64,000 nucleotides of DNA, from NCBI RefSeq assembly GCF_025398275.1, contig NZ_JAODOR010000008.1:124001-188000 (forward strand). The letters are read 5' to 3'. A model generated the notes under the pieces. The model was not told the origin of the DNA. It saw only the letters and a program-made list of their open reading frames with translations, and searched no databases. The translations under genes were made by a program, and so were the position numbers. Positions 43,208-51,954 of this stretch are shown here, piece after piece. The DNA comes from Microbacterium memoriense (GTDB lineage: Bacteria > Actinomycetota > Actinomycetes > Actinomycetales > Microbacteriaceae). Within the stretch, counting starts at the first letter, position 1; each line of letters begins with the position of its first letter.

Positions 43208-44865
43208 CCCCCGCTGACGTCCTTCGCGGAGCGATGCCGCCCGCGCGTCGATTCTGGCCGGGAGCTGCCGCCGGGTTCCTGTCAGAGGTGTCGGCCGTCG
43301 CGCTCCTCGCGGTGAGCGCATGGCTGATCGTCCGCGCATCCGAACAGCCGCTCGTGCTGTACATCTCGATGGCCGTGGTTGGGGTCCGGGCGTTCGCACT
43401 CAGTCGCGCAGTCTTCCGCTACCTCGAGCGGCTGGCGGGCCACGATGCGGCGCTCCGCCAACTCGCCGCGACCCGCACCGATCTTGTGCGGCGTCTGATC
43501 CCGCTCGCCCCGGACGGGCTCACCCGCACCAGCCGCGGATCGATCCTCGGATCGCTCGTCGACGACGTCGACGAGCTGCAGAATCTCCCGCTGCGTGTGG
43601 TGCAACCGCTGATCGGTTCGGCGGCGGTCGCGCTGGGCGCCGTCATTCTGGTCGCGATCATCCACCCGCCGGCAGGCCTGACACTGCTGGGCTGTCTGAT
43701 CGTCGCGGGGGTCGTCGCGGCGGGATGGGGCTGGGTCGCGGGCGGCCGCGCGGAGCGCTCCATCGCCCCGCTGCGCGGGCGTCTCGCCGACGCCGTGCTC
43801 GATCACCTCGGCAGTTTCGACGTGCTCGTGGCCTGCGGGGCCGAAGAGTCCAGTCGCGCCCGGATCGCCGCCGCGGATGCCGATGTGCGACGGGCGGTCG
43901 TCCGCCGCGCCGGGGCTCAAGCCGGTGCCACCGCACTGGTGTCACTGCTGGCGGGGATCGCATCGGTCCTCGCGGTGCTCGTCTCGACACCGGCCGTGAC
44001 GTCGGGCGGACTCACGGGTCCGGCATTCGCGGTTGCGGTGCTGATTCCGATGGCGGTGTTCGAGGTCTTCACGTCCGTCCCGCTGGCGGCATCCTCGTGG
44101 CGTCAGGTGCGGTCGGCCGCCACGCGTATCGCCGCCGCCACGCCCGACGTCGTCCCCGCCGGGCTCGTGCGCGAGCAGGGCATACCGACGGGGACCGGGC
44201 CTGCCCTCGGTGCGGGGCTCCGCCTGCGCGGCGTGGCAGCCACGTGGCCCGGTGCGGCATCCCCCGCCCTCCACGACATCGATCTCGACGTTGCCCCGGG
44301 CGAGCGTCTGCTCGTCGTCGGCTCGAGCGGCGCCGGCAAGAGCACCCTCGCGCATGTCCTCGTGCGGTTCCTCGACGTCTCCGGTTCGTACACGATCGGC
44401 GGCGTCGACGTGCAGACACTCGCCGCCGACGATGTCCGCCGCACCGTGGGCTTGTGTGAGCAGCGTCCGATGCTGTTCGACGAGGACATTCGCCAGAACC
44501 TCCTCTTCGCGCGCGACGACGCGACCGACGCCGACCTCGAGGACGTCCTCGCGCGCGTCGGTCTCGGGCCCTGGTTACGCGAACGCGGCGGCCTCGACGC
44601 GCGCGTCGGCGAGCGCGGCGCGCTGGTGTCGGGCGGGCAGGCCCAGCGCATCGCGCTCGCGCGCGCGCTGCTGCACGGCTTCCCGATGCTCGTCCTCGAC
44701 GAGCCGACCGCAGGAGTGGACCCGGCAGCATCCGATGCTCTTTTGACCGACCTGCTCTCCGCCGTCGGCGCGGACCAGGCTGTCATCCTGATCTCCCACG
44801 TCACCGTGCCGGCACGACTGATCGATCGGGTCGTGCGACTCGAGTCGGGCTACGTGGTCGCCTGA
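43204..44865 (+). CDS. cydC: Thiol reductant ABC exporter subunit CydC
   Basis: The 553-residue partner subunit has the CydC opening FWPGAAAGFLSEVSAVALLA with six helices. Its ATPase domain has Walker A GSSGAGKSTLAHVL, LCEQRPMLFDEDIRQNL (Q-loop), VSGGQAQRIALARALL and LVLDEPTAGVDPAA. Located directly after cydD with ATGA overlap, it completes the cydABDC operon. It ends one base before the convergent GNAT gene, so the operon has no room for its own terminator and transcription may run into that gene antisense. Confidence 0.95.
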   Translation: MTPADVLRGAMPPARRFWPGAAAGFLSEVSAVALLAVSAWLIVRASEQPLVLYISMAVVGVRAFALSRAVFRYLERLAGHDAALRQLAATRTDLVRRLIPLAPDGLTRTSRGSILGSLVDDVDELQNLPLRVVQPLIGSAAVALGAVILVAIIHPPAGLTLLGCLIVAGVVAAGWGWVAGGRAERSIAPLRGRLADAVLDHLGSFDVLVACGAEESSRARIAAADADVRRAVVRRAGAQAGATALVSLLAGIASVLAVLVSTPAVTSGGLTGPAFAVAVLIPMAVFEVFTSVPLAASSWRQVRSAATRIAAATPDVVPAGLVREQGIPTGTGPALGAGLRLRGVAATWPGAASPALHDIDLDVAPGERLLVVGSSGAGKSTLAHVLVRFLDVSGSYTIGGVDVQTLAADDVRRTVGLCEQRPMLFDEDIRQNLLFARDDATDADLEDVLARVGLGPWLRERGGLDARVGERGALVSGGQAQRIALARALLHGFPMLVLDEPTAGVDPAASDALLTDLLSAVGADQAVILISHVTVPARLIDRVVRLESGYVVA

Positions 44866-44866
44866 A

Positions 44867-45466
44867 TCACAGTGTCCGCCCGAACGCCTGCACGCCCGGG
44901 TGGGACGCCAGCGGCGCAAACCCGATGCGCGTGTAGAACGCGATCGCACCGGTGTTCTCCGTCCCCGTGGCCAGGTGCAGCCCGGTGACTCCCCGCGCGC
45001 GCAGGGCCTCCGACAGGGTGTCGATCAGGCGTCGCCCCCACCCTTGCCCTTGCAGCTCGGGAAGCAGATCGATGTGCAGGTGCGCGGGGTACGTGTCGCC
45101 GTAAGGCTCCGCCCCGGCGCGCCGCCCGTAGGCGTAGATGAGCGTCCCGCCCTGCCGGGTCGCCTCCCCCTCCCCGGGCCGTGGCCACCGCGCGGCCCAC
45201 TGCGGCCACCACTGCGTGGCGAACCAGTCTTCGAACGCCCGCGTGTCATCCGTTCCGACGATGTACCCGGCGACACGTTCGTCGTCGGTCTCGACGACGA
45301 ATGCGAGATCAGGATGCCGCGCCGCATACGGCAGCACGAACACTTCGGCCCAAAGATCATCGTCCGTGAAGATCCCGGTCGCGTCGGTCCCGGCATCCGC
45401 CGTCTTGAGGCAGATGTCGGCGAGCGCCGGCTCGTCACCGGAACGGAACGGGCGAATGTGGGTCAT
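44867..45466 (-). CDS. GNAT-family N-acetyltransferase
   Basis: The 199-residue acyltransferase has the beta-strand/helix core with the acetyl-CoA loop LLPELQGQGWGRRLIDTLSE (motif A, Q-x-x-G-x-G/R) and a final NTGAIAFYTRIGF (motif B). TYPAHLHIDL precedes motif A. GNAT proteins acetylate small amines or protein termini; no substrate is evident. The start ATG is at 45466. It converges on cydC with one base between stops. Upstream on the same strand, nine bases away, is the SDR-DUF2867 gene, so the two are probably co-transcribed. Confidence 0.87.
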   Translation of the reverse strand: MTHIRPFRSGDEPALADICLKTADAGTDATGIFTDDDLWAEVFVLPYAARHPDLAFVVETDDERVAGYIVGTDDTRAFEDWFATQWWPQWAARWPRPGEGEATRQGGTLIYAYGRRAGAEPYGDTYPAHLHIDLLPELQGQGWGRRLIDTLSEALRARGVTGLHLATGTENTGAIAFYTRIGFAPLASHPGVQAFGRTL

Positions 45467-45475
45467 CCGGGGAGT

Positions 45476-47026
45476 CTACGAGCCGCCCGCCGCCTCGGCG
45501 GCGTCGGCCTCGGCTGTTGCCGTGATGCGTTCGGCCATCCCCCGGAAGATGAATCCGTGGAACGGGAGCACCGCCAGCCAATACAACCGGCCGGCCAGCC
45601 CCGCGGGGAAGAACACGGCACGCTGGCGGTATCGCGCCCCCTCGCCGTCCGGTTCGCACTCGAGGTCGAGCCACGCCAACCCGGGGACCTTCATCTCCGC
45701 CCGCAGGCGCAGGAGGCGCCCGGGTTCGACGACCTCCACCCGCCAGAAGTCGATCACGTCACCCACCGCGACCGCGGTCCGGCTCCGTCGCCCTCGGGCG
45801 AGACCGACCCCCCCGACCAGACGGTCCATCCACCCGCGGACCGCCCAGAGCAGCGGCGCGGAGTACCAGCCGTTCTCACCGCCGATCCCCGCGATCACCG
45901 CCCACAATCGCTCCGGCGATGCCGTCGTGTGCACGGCCTGGAGATCGGTGTACACCGTGCGGCCGGCCCAATCCGGGTCACTCGGCAGCGGATCCGACGG
46001 CAGGCCCATGACTTCGGCATCCTGCCAACTCGTCTCGACGGTGTCGGCTTCGACGCGGCCCAGCGCCAGCGCGACGGCGCGACGGTACGGGGTCAAACCA
46101 TCCTCGGGCGGCGGAATCAGGCTGTCGATGTCGTGGTCGTCCATGACGCATTCGTGCACGAGTGAGGCGATGAGCGGCCGGGCAATGGAGCGCGGCACCG
46201 GCGTGACGAGATTCACCCAGTGCGATGCGAGTCCCGGCGTGAGCACCGGCAGCGGCGCGATCGCCCGCTGAGGCAGCCCCGCCTCGACAGCGTATCCGTT
46301 CATCATCTGGCCGTAGCGCAGCACGTCGGGACCGCCGATGTCGACCGCGCGGGTGACGTCGGCGCGCACGCGTGCCGCGGCGAGGAGGTAGTAGAGCACG
46401 TCGCGGACGGCGATCGGCTGGATGAAGTTGCGCACCCAGCGCGGCGCGGGCATGTACGGCAGCACATCGGTGAGGTGGCGGATCATCTCGAACGAGGCCG
46501 ATCCCGACCCGATGACGACGCCCGCCTGCAACACGAGCGTGGGCACGCCGCTGCCGAGCAGGATGTCGCCGACCGCGACACGCGAACGCAGGTGCGGGCT
46601 CAGGTCGACGCCGTTCGGATGAAGCCCCCCGAGGTAGACGATCCGCCGGACGGATGCCGCCGACGCCGCCGACGCGACGGTCCGGGCGGCATCGAGGTCG
46701 GTCTGCTCGAAGCCACCCCCCTGGCCCATCGAGTGAATGAGGTAATAGAGCACGTCGACATCTGCCGTCGCCTCAGCCATCACCGCGGCGTCGGTGGCAG
46801 AGCCGGCGACGACCTCGACCTGCCCGCTCCAGGCGAACGCCGCGAGCCGGGCGGGGTCGCGAGCGAGGACGCGAACCCGGTATCCGCCGGCGAGCAGGCG
46901 CGGCACGAGCCGGCCGCCGAGATAGCCCGTGGCCCCGAGAACGAGCGCCCGCGGCTCCGATCCGTCGGTGCGCGGCACCGCGCGGAGTGGCTCTTCGCGC
47001 CCGGAGGGATATGGCAATGGGGTCAT
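45476..47026 (-). CDS. NAD(P)-binding SDR fused to DUF2867
   Basis: The 516-residue two-domain protein has an N-terminal atypical SDR (VLGATGYLGGRLVPRLLAGG, residues about 29-48; YLIHSMGQGGGFEQTDL; IVYLGGLHPNG) and a C-terminal START-like DUF2867 domain. The latter contains WYSAPLLWAVRGWMDRLVG and RYRQRAVFFPAGLAGRLYWL. This fusion is widespread in actinobacteria and proteobacteria and is annotated as YbjT-like; a lipid or quinone ligand for the C-terminal domain has been suggested for the fold. It ends nine bases before the GNAT start. Function unproven. Confidence 0.85.
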   Translation of the reverse strand: MTPLPYPSGREEPLRAVPRTDGSEPRALVLGATGYLGGRLVPRLLAGGYRVRVLARDPARLAAFAWSGQVEVVAGSATDAAVMAEATADVDVLYYLIHSMGQGGGFEQTDLDAARTVASAASAASVRRIVYLGGLHPNGVDLSPHLRSRVAVGDILLGSGVPTLVLQAGVVIGSGSASFEMIRHLTDVLPYMPAPRWVRNFIQPIAVRDVLYYLLAAARVRADVTRAVDIGGPDVLRYGQMMNGYAVEAGLPQRAIAPLPVLTPGLASHWVNLVTPVPRSIARPLIASLVHECVMDDHDIDSLIPPPEDGLTPYRRAVALALGRVEADTVETSWQDAEVMGLPSDPLPSDPDWAGRTVYTDLQAVHTTASPERLWAVIAGIGGENGWYSAPLLWAVRGWMDRLVGGVGLARGRRSRTAVAVGDVIDFWRVEVVEPGRLLRLRAEMKVPGLAWLDLECEPDGEGARYRQRAVFFPAGLAGRLYWLAVLPFHGFIFRGMAERITATAEADAAEAAGGS

Positions 47027-47100
47027 GCGTCTGACGGTACGCGCGTGCGAGCTCTGCGCCCATCCCCTTGCGCCGCCGTCACCGCGCGTGCGAAAGCGCG

Positions 47101-49017
47101 TCAGCGCCGACCGGTGCCGAAGATCCCGCGGATGACGCCGTTCAGGATCGTCTGGGTGGTCTTGGAGCCCAGCACCTCTTCGAGCGGACTCTTCGAGCTC
47201 GCGGCCCGGCTTGTCCGGGTCTTCGTCACTCCGGTGGTTTTCATCAGCCGGTCATACTCGCGCTGGCGTTCTTTCTCGGCCGCGGCGTCGGCCTTCGCGA
47301 TCGCCGCTTCCTGTCGGGCGAGTTCCTTCTCGGCTGCCGCCTGCTCCTTGGCCGCGGCGATCCGGTCCTTCTCGGCCTGCGCGGCGGCTTCGGCGGCGAC
47401 CTCCGCCTGCGCCGCGGCGTTCATCTTCGCGGTGAGGATCTCCCGCGCCGATTCCCGGTCGATCGCCGTCCCGTACTTCGCGAGGAGGGGAGACGCGTGC
47501 ACCGCGCGTTCGATGTCGGGATCGGGGGTCGGTGACATCAGCCCTTCGGGCGCGCGCAATCGGGTCCAGGCCACCGGAGTCGGTGCGCCCTTCTCGCTCA
47601 TCACGGTGACGATCGCCTCACCCGTGCCGAGTTCCTGCAGCACCCGCTCGAGGTCGTAACCGCTTTTCGGATACGTGCCGACGGTTGCCCGTAGCGCCTT
47701 GGCGTCATCCGGAGTGAACGCACGCAGAGCGTGCTGGATGCGCGATCCCAATTGCGCCAGCACGTCCGAGGGCACGTCCTTCGGCGTCTGGGTGACGAAG
47801 AAGACACCGACGCCTTTCGAACGGATCAGTCGCACCGTCTGGGTGATCGCCGCGAGGAAGTCCTTCGACGCTTCCCGGAACAGCAAGTGGGCCTCATCGA
47901 AGAAGAACACCAGCTTGGGCGTGTCCGGATCGCCGACCTCCGGGAGGATCTCGAAGAGCTCGGCGAGCAAGTACATCAGGAACGTCGAGAAGAGTGCCGG
48001 CTTGTCGACGACGCCCGGCACCTCGAGCAACGAGATGATCCCTCGCCCATCGGCCGCGGTGCGCAGGAAGTCACGCACGTCGAACTCCGGCTCACCGAAG
48101 AAGACATCGGCTCCATCATCGGCGAACGTGATCAGCTCGCGGAGGATGACGCCCGCTGTCGCAGCCGACAGGCCGCCGAGCTCTTTGAGTTCCGGTTTGC
48201 CCTCGTCGCTCGTGAGCCAGCTGAGGACGGCGCGCAGATCCGACAAGTCGACGAGCGCCAGCCCGTGCGCGTCGGCGTAATGGAACACGAGCCCGAGGCT
48301 CGACTGCTGGGTCTCGTTGAGCCCCAGGACCTTGCTGAGCAGCAGCGGCCCGAACCCGGAGACGGTGGCCCGCACGGGTACGCCCTTACCGATGCCGCCG
48401 AGCGCGAAGTACTCCGTGACGGATGCCGTCGGTGTCCACTCTTGCCCGATCGCCTCCGTGCGGGCGCGCAGCTTCTCACTGTCGACACCCGGCGTCGCGA
48501 CGCCGGAGAGGTCTCCCTTGATGTCGGCGGCGAACACGGGCACCCCCTTGGCCGCGAGTTGCTCCGCAAGCCCCTGCAGCGTCCGAGTCTTTCCCGTGCC
48601 GGTCGCGCCGGCGACGAGTCCGTGCCGGTTCATCATCGCGAGCGGAATGCGGATCTGCGCACTCGGCACCGGGTCGGTGTTCATGAGCGCACCGACATCG
48701 AGCGTCGCCGCCTCGAACGTGTAGCCCTTCGCGACCGCCGCGATCTCATCGGCGTCGAGCGGCCCGGAGGGGGTCTCCGCCGTCGGTTCCTGAGGAGTTG
48801 TGGCGTTCTGAGGAGTGGATGCGGGTTGCCGCTCCTCAGCATCCGACATCTCCTCAGCAACCGGCGCAGATGCCGGGGCGGCCGCGGCACGCGCGGCATC
48901 GGCCTGTGCGGCGGCGAGCGCCGCCTTCGCCTGGGCGAGTTTCAGCGCGGCTTCAGCGGCATCCGCTTCGGCTTGCAGACGGTGGAGTTCAGCGGCGGCA
49001 GCATCGGGTGTGCTCAT
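47101..49017 (-). CDS. HerA-like DUF853 P-loop ATPase
   Basis: The 638-residue protein starts with an alanine-rich coiled-coil (residues about 5-45) and a disordered Thr/Pro region. A RecA-like domain follows with Walker A GATGTGKTRTL, ADIKGDLSGVATPG, Walker B LVFFFDEAHLLF and VFFVTQTPKDVPSDVLAQLG (sensor region). The C-terminal part is another long Ala/Glu/Lys coiled-coil (about residues 535-600). DUF853 proteins are related to HerA/VirB4-type translocases, but no partner (NurA or secretion genes) is nearby. The ATG at 49017 opens the coiled-coil; the upstream extension is unlikely. Role unknown; it may be a membrane-linked DNA or protein pump. Confidence 0.87.
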   Translation of the reverse strand: MSTPDAAAAELHRLQAEADAAEAALKLAQAKAALAAAQADAARAAAAPASAPVAEEMSDAEERQPASTPQNATTPQEPTAETPSGPLDADEIAAVAKGYTFEAATLDVGALMNTDPVPSAQIRIPLAMMNRHGLVAGATGTGKTRTLQGLAEQLAAKGVPVFAADIKGDLSGVATPGVDSEKLRARTEAIGQEWTPTASVTEYFALGGIGKGVPVRATVSGFGPLLLSKVLGLNETQQSSLGLVFHYADAHGLALVDLSDLRAVLSWLTSDEGKPELKELGGLSAATAGVILRELITFADDGADVFFGEPEFDVRDFLRTAADGRGIISLLEVPGVVDKPALFSTFLMYLLAELFEILPEVGDPDTPKLVFFFDEAHLLFREASKDFLAAITQTVRLIRSKGVGVFFVTQTPKDVPSDVLAQLGSRIQHALRAFTPDDAKALRATVGTYPKSGYDLERVLQELGTGEAIVTVMSEKGAPTPVAWTRLRAPEGLMSPTPDPDIERAVHASPLLAKYGTAIDRESAREILTAKMNAAAQAEVAAEAAAQAEKDRIAAAKEQAAAEKELARQEAAIAKADAAAEKERQREYDRLMKTTGVTKTRTSRAASSKSPLEEVLGSKTTQTILNGVIRGIFGTGRR

Positions 49018-49027
49018 GCCGCTCAGC

Positions 49028-49687
49028 CTAGTGAGCGGAGGGTTCGCGTTCGCGGAGAATTCTGGCCGCGAAGACGGCGGCAATGACGAGGGCCGCGCCG
49101 ATCCCGACCAGCGTGCCGCCGATCGTGTCGGTCATCCAGTGCGCGTGCACGATCGTGCGCCCCAGCGCCATGAGCAGCACCCACGCCGTACCGACGAGGA
49201 ACACCCAGAGCCGGGGGAACAGCACCACCGCGACGGCGGCCATCGTGGCGGCATTCGCGGTGTGCCCCGAGGGAAAGGATCCCTGGTCAGAGAGCACCAG
49301 GATGTCCTCCGGGCGCACGCGCCCGAACACGACCTTGAAGATCTGCACGAGCATCGCGCTCGCGAGCGAGGCCGCCAGGAAGTACACCGCCGACCACGGG
49401 CGGCGCACGATCACGAGCACGAGGGCGAGTCCCAACGGAATCGCGAGGGCGGCCACCCATCCGCCGCCGATGACGTTGAGCGCCATCGACATCCCGAGGA
49501 AGGCCGGAGCGAACGCCGCCACGTAGCTGTTCCACCAGGCATCCAGGTCGACGAGCTCGACGTCGAACGCCACGAGTACGCCGAGGACCACGGTCGCGAA
49601 GATCAGCGCGAGCCCGATCACGAGCCACTGCAGTCGGAACGTGATCTCGAGATCGGTGATCCGCTCGGCGGGTCGTTGCTCAGTCAT
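49028..49687 (-). CDS. PAP2-family membrane phosphatase
   Basis: The 219-residue protein has five to six helices and the three PAP2 motifs in order: KVVFGRVRPED, SFPSGHTANAA and LGRTIVHAHWMTDTIGG, which supply the catalytic His residues. It dephosphorylates lipid phosphates such as undecaprenyl pyrophosphate or phosphatidic acid at the outer membrane face. The ATG at 49687 follows a short ORF extension that lacks support. Located 10 bp before the DUF853 ATPase gene on the same strand, so both may share a transcript. The specific lipid is unknown. Confidence 0.9.
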   Translation of the reverse strand: MTEQRPAERITDLEITFRLQWLVIGLALIFATVVLGVLVAFDVELVDLDAWWNSYVAAFAPAFLGMSMALNVIGGGWVAALAIPLGLALVLVIVRRPWSAVYFLAASLASAMLVQIFKVVFGRVRPEDILVLSDQGSFPSGHTANAATMAAVAVVLFPRLWVFLVGTAWVLLMALGRTIVHAHWMTDTIGGTLVGIGAALVIAAVFAARILREREPSAH

Positions 49688-49708
49688 CGCCCCATTGTGC
49701 ACGAAGGC

Positions 49709-50938
49709 TCACGGTGCGAGGCGCTCGACTGTCCGTGGGCGCACGATCAGCCACAGCGAGAGCAGGCCGATCACCGAGCATCCGACCATGACCGAGGCCA
49801 TCGTGGTCGCGGTGATCCCGGCATCCTTCGCGAGCCACCCGACGATCGGCGAGATCAGCCCGGCGATCCCGAAGTTGCAGGCACCGAGGATGGATGCGGC
49901 CGTCCCGGCCGCCTTACCGTGCCGGTCGAGCGCGAGCACCTGCGTGCAGGGGAACGTGAAGCCGCACGCGGTCATGAAGACGAACAGCGGCACGATGGTG
50001 CCCCAGAGCCCGAGGCCCATCTGGTCGGTGATGATGATCGCCGTCGCCGCAACCAGGAGGGTCGCGGTCGAGAAGGCGAGCACCCACTGGGGCCCGAACC
50101 GCGCGGCCAGCCGCGACGCCGTCTGCACTCCGATGACGAGTCCGATCGAGTTTGCCGCGAACAGCAATCCATACTGCTGCGCGTCGAACGCGTAGGTCCC
50201 TTGGAAGAGGAAGGACGATGCCGACAGGTAGGAGAAGAGCCCGCTGAAGGTCATTCCGCCGATGATCAGGACGCCGACGAACACGCGGTCGCTGAACACG
50301 CTCTTGTATCGCTCGAGCACGGTGTCCGCACCCCGGTCTTGGCGACGTGCGCGCGGCAGGGTCTCGGGCACGAGAGCGATCGCGGAGACCAGCATGACGG
50401 CGCCATAGATCGCCAAGACGACGAAGATCCCGCGCCAGGACATCACCGACAGCAGCGCGGATCCGATCAACGGGGCGACAACCGGCGCGACACCCGAGAC
50501 GAGGGCAAGGCGGCTCAGCATGACGACCAAGCGCCGTCCGCCGAACAGGTCGCGGACGATCGCCATCGCCACGACACCACCCGCGGCGGCACCCATGCCC
50601 ATCGCGACGCGCGCGACACTCAACAGTTCGAGACTCGGCGCGAGTGCGGCGGCGACGCTCGCCAGCACATGCAGCGCCGTCACCAGAAGCAGCGGGAGGC
50701 GCCGGCCGACCTTGTCACTCAGCGGTCCGACGATGAGCTGCCCGAGGGCGAAGCCGATCATCGTGCCGGTGAGGGTCAGCTGGATCGCCGCGGCGCTCGT
50801 GCGGAAGTCTTCCTGGAGCACCGGGAACGCGGGGAGGTACAGGTCGATCGTGAACGGCCCGAGGGCCGTGAGCGCGCCGAGCAGAATGATGTAGACGACG
50901 CGCCGCGGAGTCGAGATCGCATCGCCAGGGTGCAGCAT
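49709..50938 (-). CDS. Bcr/CflA-type drug exporter (MFS)
   Basis: The 409-residue transporter has 12 helices with the DHA1 features LTLTGTMIGFALGQLIVGPL and SDKVGRRLPLLLVTA (MFS motif A: loop 2-3). ALGPFTIDLYLPAFPVLQED is typical of Bcr/CflA members exporting bicyclomycin, sulfonamides or amino acids; the substrate here is unknown. The ATG at 50938 gives a normal N terminus with short basic segment STPRR; the frame remains open to a GTG at 51157, adding 73 residues without membrane character. Ribosome-site evidence is weak for both. It sits divergent from the DUF3105 gene. Confidence 0.85.
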   Translation of the reverse strand: MLHPGDAISTPRRVVYIILLGALTALGPFTIDLYLPAFPVLQEDFRTSAAAIQLTLTGTMIGFALGQLIVGPLSDKVGRRLPLLLVTALHVLASVAAALAPSLELLSVARVAMGMGAAAGGVVAMAIVRDLFGGRRLVVMLSRLALVSGVAPVVAPLIGSALLSVMSWRGIFVVLAIYGAVMLVSAIALVPETLPRARRQDRGADTVLERYKSVFSDRVFVGVLIIGGMTFSGLFSYLSASSFLFQGTYAFDAQQYGLLFAANSIGLVIGVQTASRLAARFGPQWVLAFSTATLLVAATAIIITDQMGLGLWGTIVPLFVFMTACGFTFPCTQVLALDRHGKAAGTAASILGACNFGIAGLISPIVGWLAKDAGITATTMASVMVGCSVIGLLSLWLIVRPRTVERLAP

Positions 50939-51243
50939 GATCGGCGCGGTGGCCGGATTGGCGCCGATCGTGCGGATCGCACCGGTCGGCGCCCCCGGAC
51001 GGTGGGCGTCGTTTGGGGTGGGGATTGAGGCAGAGTCGAGCACGGTGTCCAGACGGGAAAGAAGCGGAAAAGCAGGTACTTCGCGCGGCAGGGACGTGCG
51101 GCGCGGCAACGGGATGATCGTCTCGAAACGATTCGAAGGCTCGTCAATCCTAGCCACCTCCCAGCCCTCGGGCTCATTCCGGCGAATAAGATTGATCCCG
51201 TCCGGACACTCGATCCGGCGAAGACAAGGCCGAGATCACCCCC
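50939..51243. other. Intergenic region between MFS exporter and DUF3105 gene
   Basis: The 305 bp hold the promoters of two divergent genes. The minus-strand MFS frame stays open through 51157 but its encoded residues look non-globular. No strong repeat or hairpin was found, and no RNA gene is recognisable. Confidence 0.5.
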
Positions 51244-51954
51244 ATGACCCCGACTTCCTCGAACAAGCGCCAGAGCGGAAATCCCGCGACCCAGGCAAAA
51301 ATCGAACTCACCGTCAAGCAGCAACGCGACCTTCAGAAGCGCGAGAAACTGGCGGAGTATCAGCGCCAGGTCGCGCGACGTCGCCGAACCGGACTCATGT
51401 GGTGGATCGTGGGCGGCACGGCCGGGCTCGTCATCGTCGGCCTGATCGTCGCATCGCTGGTCTTCGGCCCGAAGGCTGCACCCAGCTACTCCGCGGGCGG
51501 CGACGGCGCACAGATCGAGGGCGTCGAGAGGTTCTCGAACGAGACGCAGCACGTCGAGGGCACGGTCGACTACCCGCAGACACCTCCTGCCGGCGGAGCG
51601 CACAACCAGTATTGGCTCAATTGCGGCGTCTACGACCAGCCGCAGGTGAACGAGAACGCCGTCCACTCCCTCGAGCACGGCGCGATCTGGGTCACGTACG
51701 ACGCCGACGCCGTGTCGGCGGAGGACCTTGACGCGTTGAAGGCGCAGCTCCCATCGACCTACGTCCTCCTCTCGCCGTTCGACGGGCTGCCCGCACCGAT
51801 CGTGCTGAGCGCCTGGAATGCCCAGCTGCAGCTCGACAGCGCGACGGATGCCCGCATCCCGACCTTCTTCGAGGAGTTCTGGCGCAACCAGAATGTTCCC
51901 GAACCGACGGCCATCTGCAGCGGCGCGATCGACGGGCCCGGCAAGCAGTCGTGA
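51244..51954 (+). CDS. DUF3105 membrane-anchored protein
   Basis: The 236-residue protein has a basic, Gln/Lys-rich cytoplasmic N terminus with a coiled-coil (residues 18-48). One membrane helix follows (WWIVGGTAGLVIVGLIVASL, residues 53-72), then an extracytoplasmic DUF3105 domain with GGAHNQYWLNCGVYDQPQVN and AVHSLEHGAIWVTYD. The His, Cys and Tyr pattern is strongly conserved in the family and may bind metal. Two further cysteines lie near residues 125 and 226. GTGA at the end overlaps the DUF305 gene, showing translational coupling. The function of DUF3105 is not known. Confidence 0.85.
   Translation: MTPTSSNKRQSGNPATQAKIELTVKQQRDLQKREKLAEYQRQVARRRRTGLMWWIVGGTAGLVIVGLIVASLVFGPKAAPSYSAGGDGAQIEGVERFSNETQHVEGTVDYPQTPPAGGAHNQYWLNCGVYDQPQVNENAVHSLEHGAIWVTYDADAVSAEDLDALKAQLPSTYVLLSPFDGLPAPIVLSAWNAQLQLDSATDARIPTFFEEFWRNQNVPEPTAICSGAIDGPGKQS

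Noticed and set aside
48815..51028. Plus-strand open frame of 737 codons
   Set aside because: It runs antisense to parts of three well-supported genes and is made of charged low-complexity residues.
50939..51157. Long N-terminal extension of the Bcr/CflA exporter
   Set aside because: The added residues have no membrane or domain character and the GTG start overlaps its own purine-rich site.
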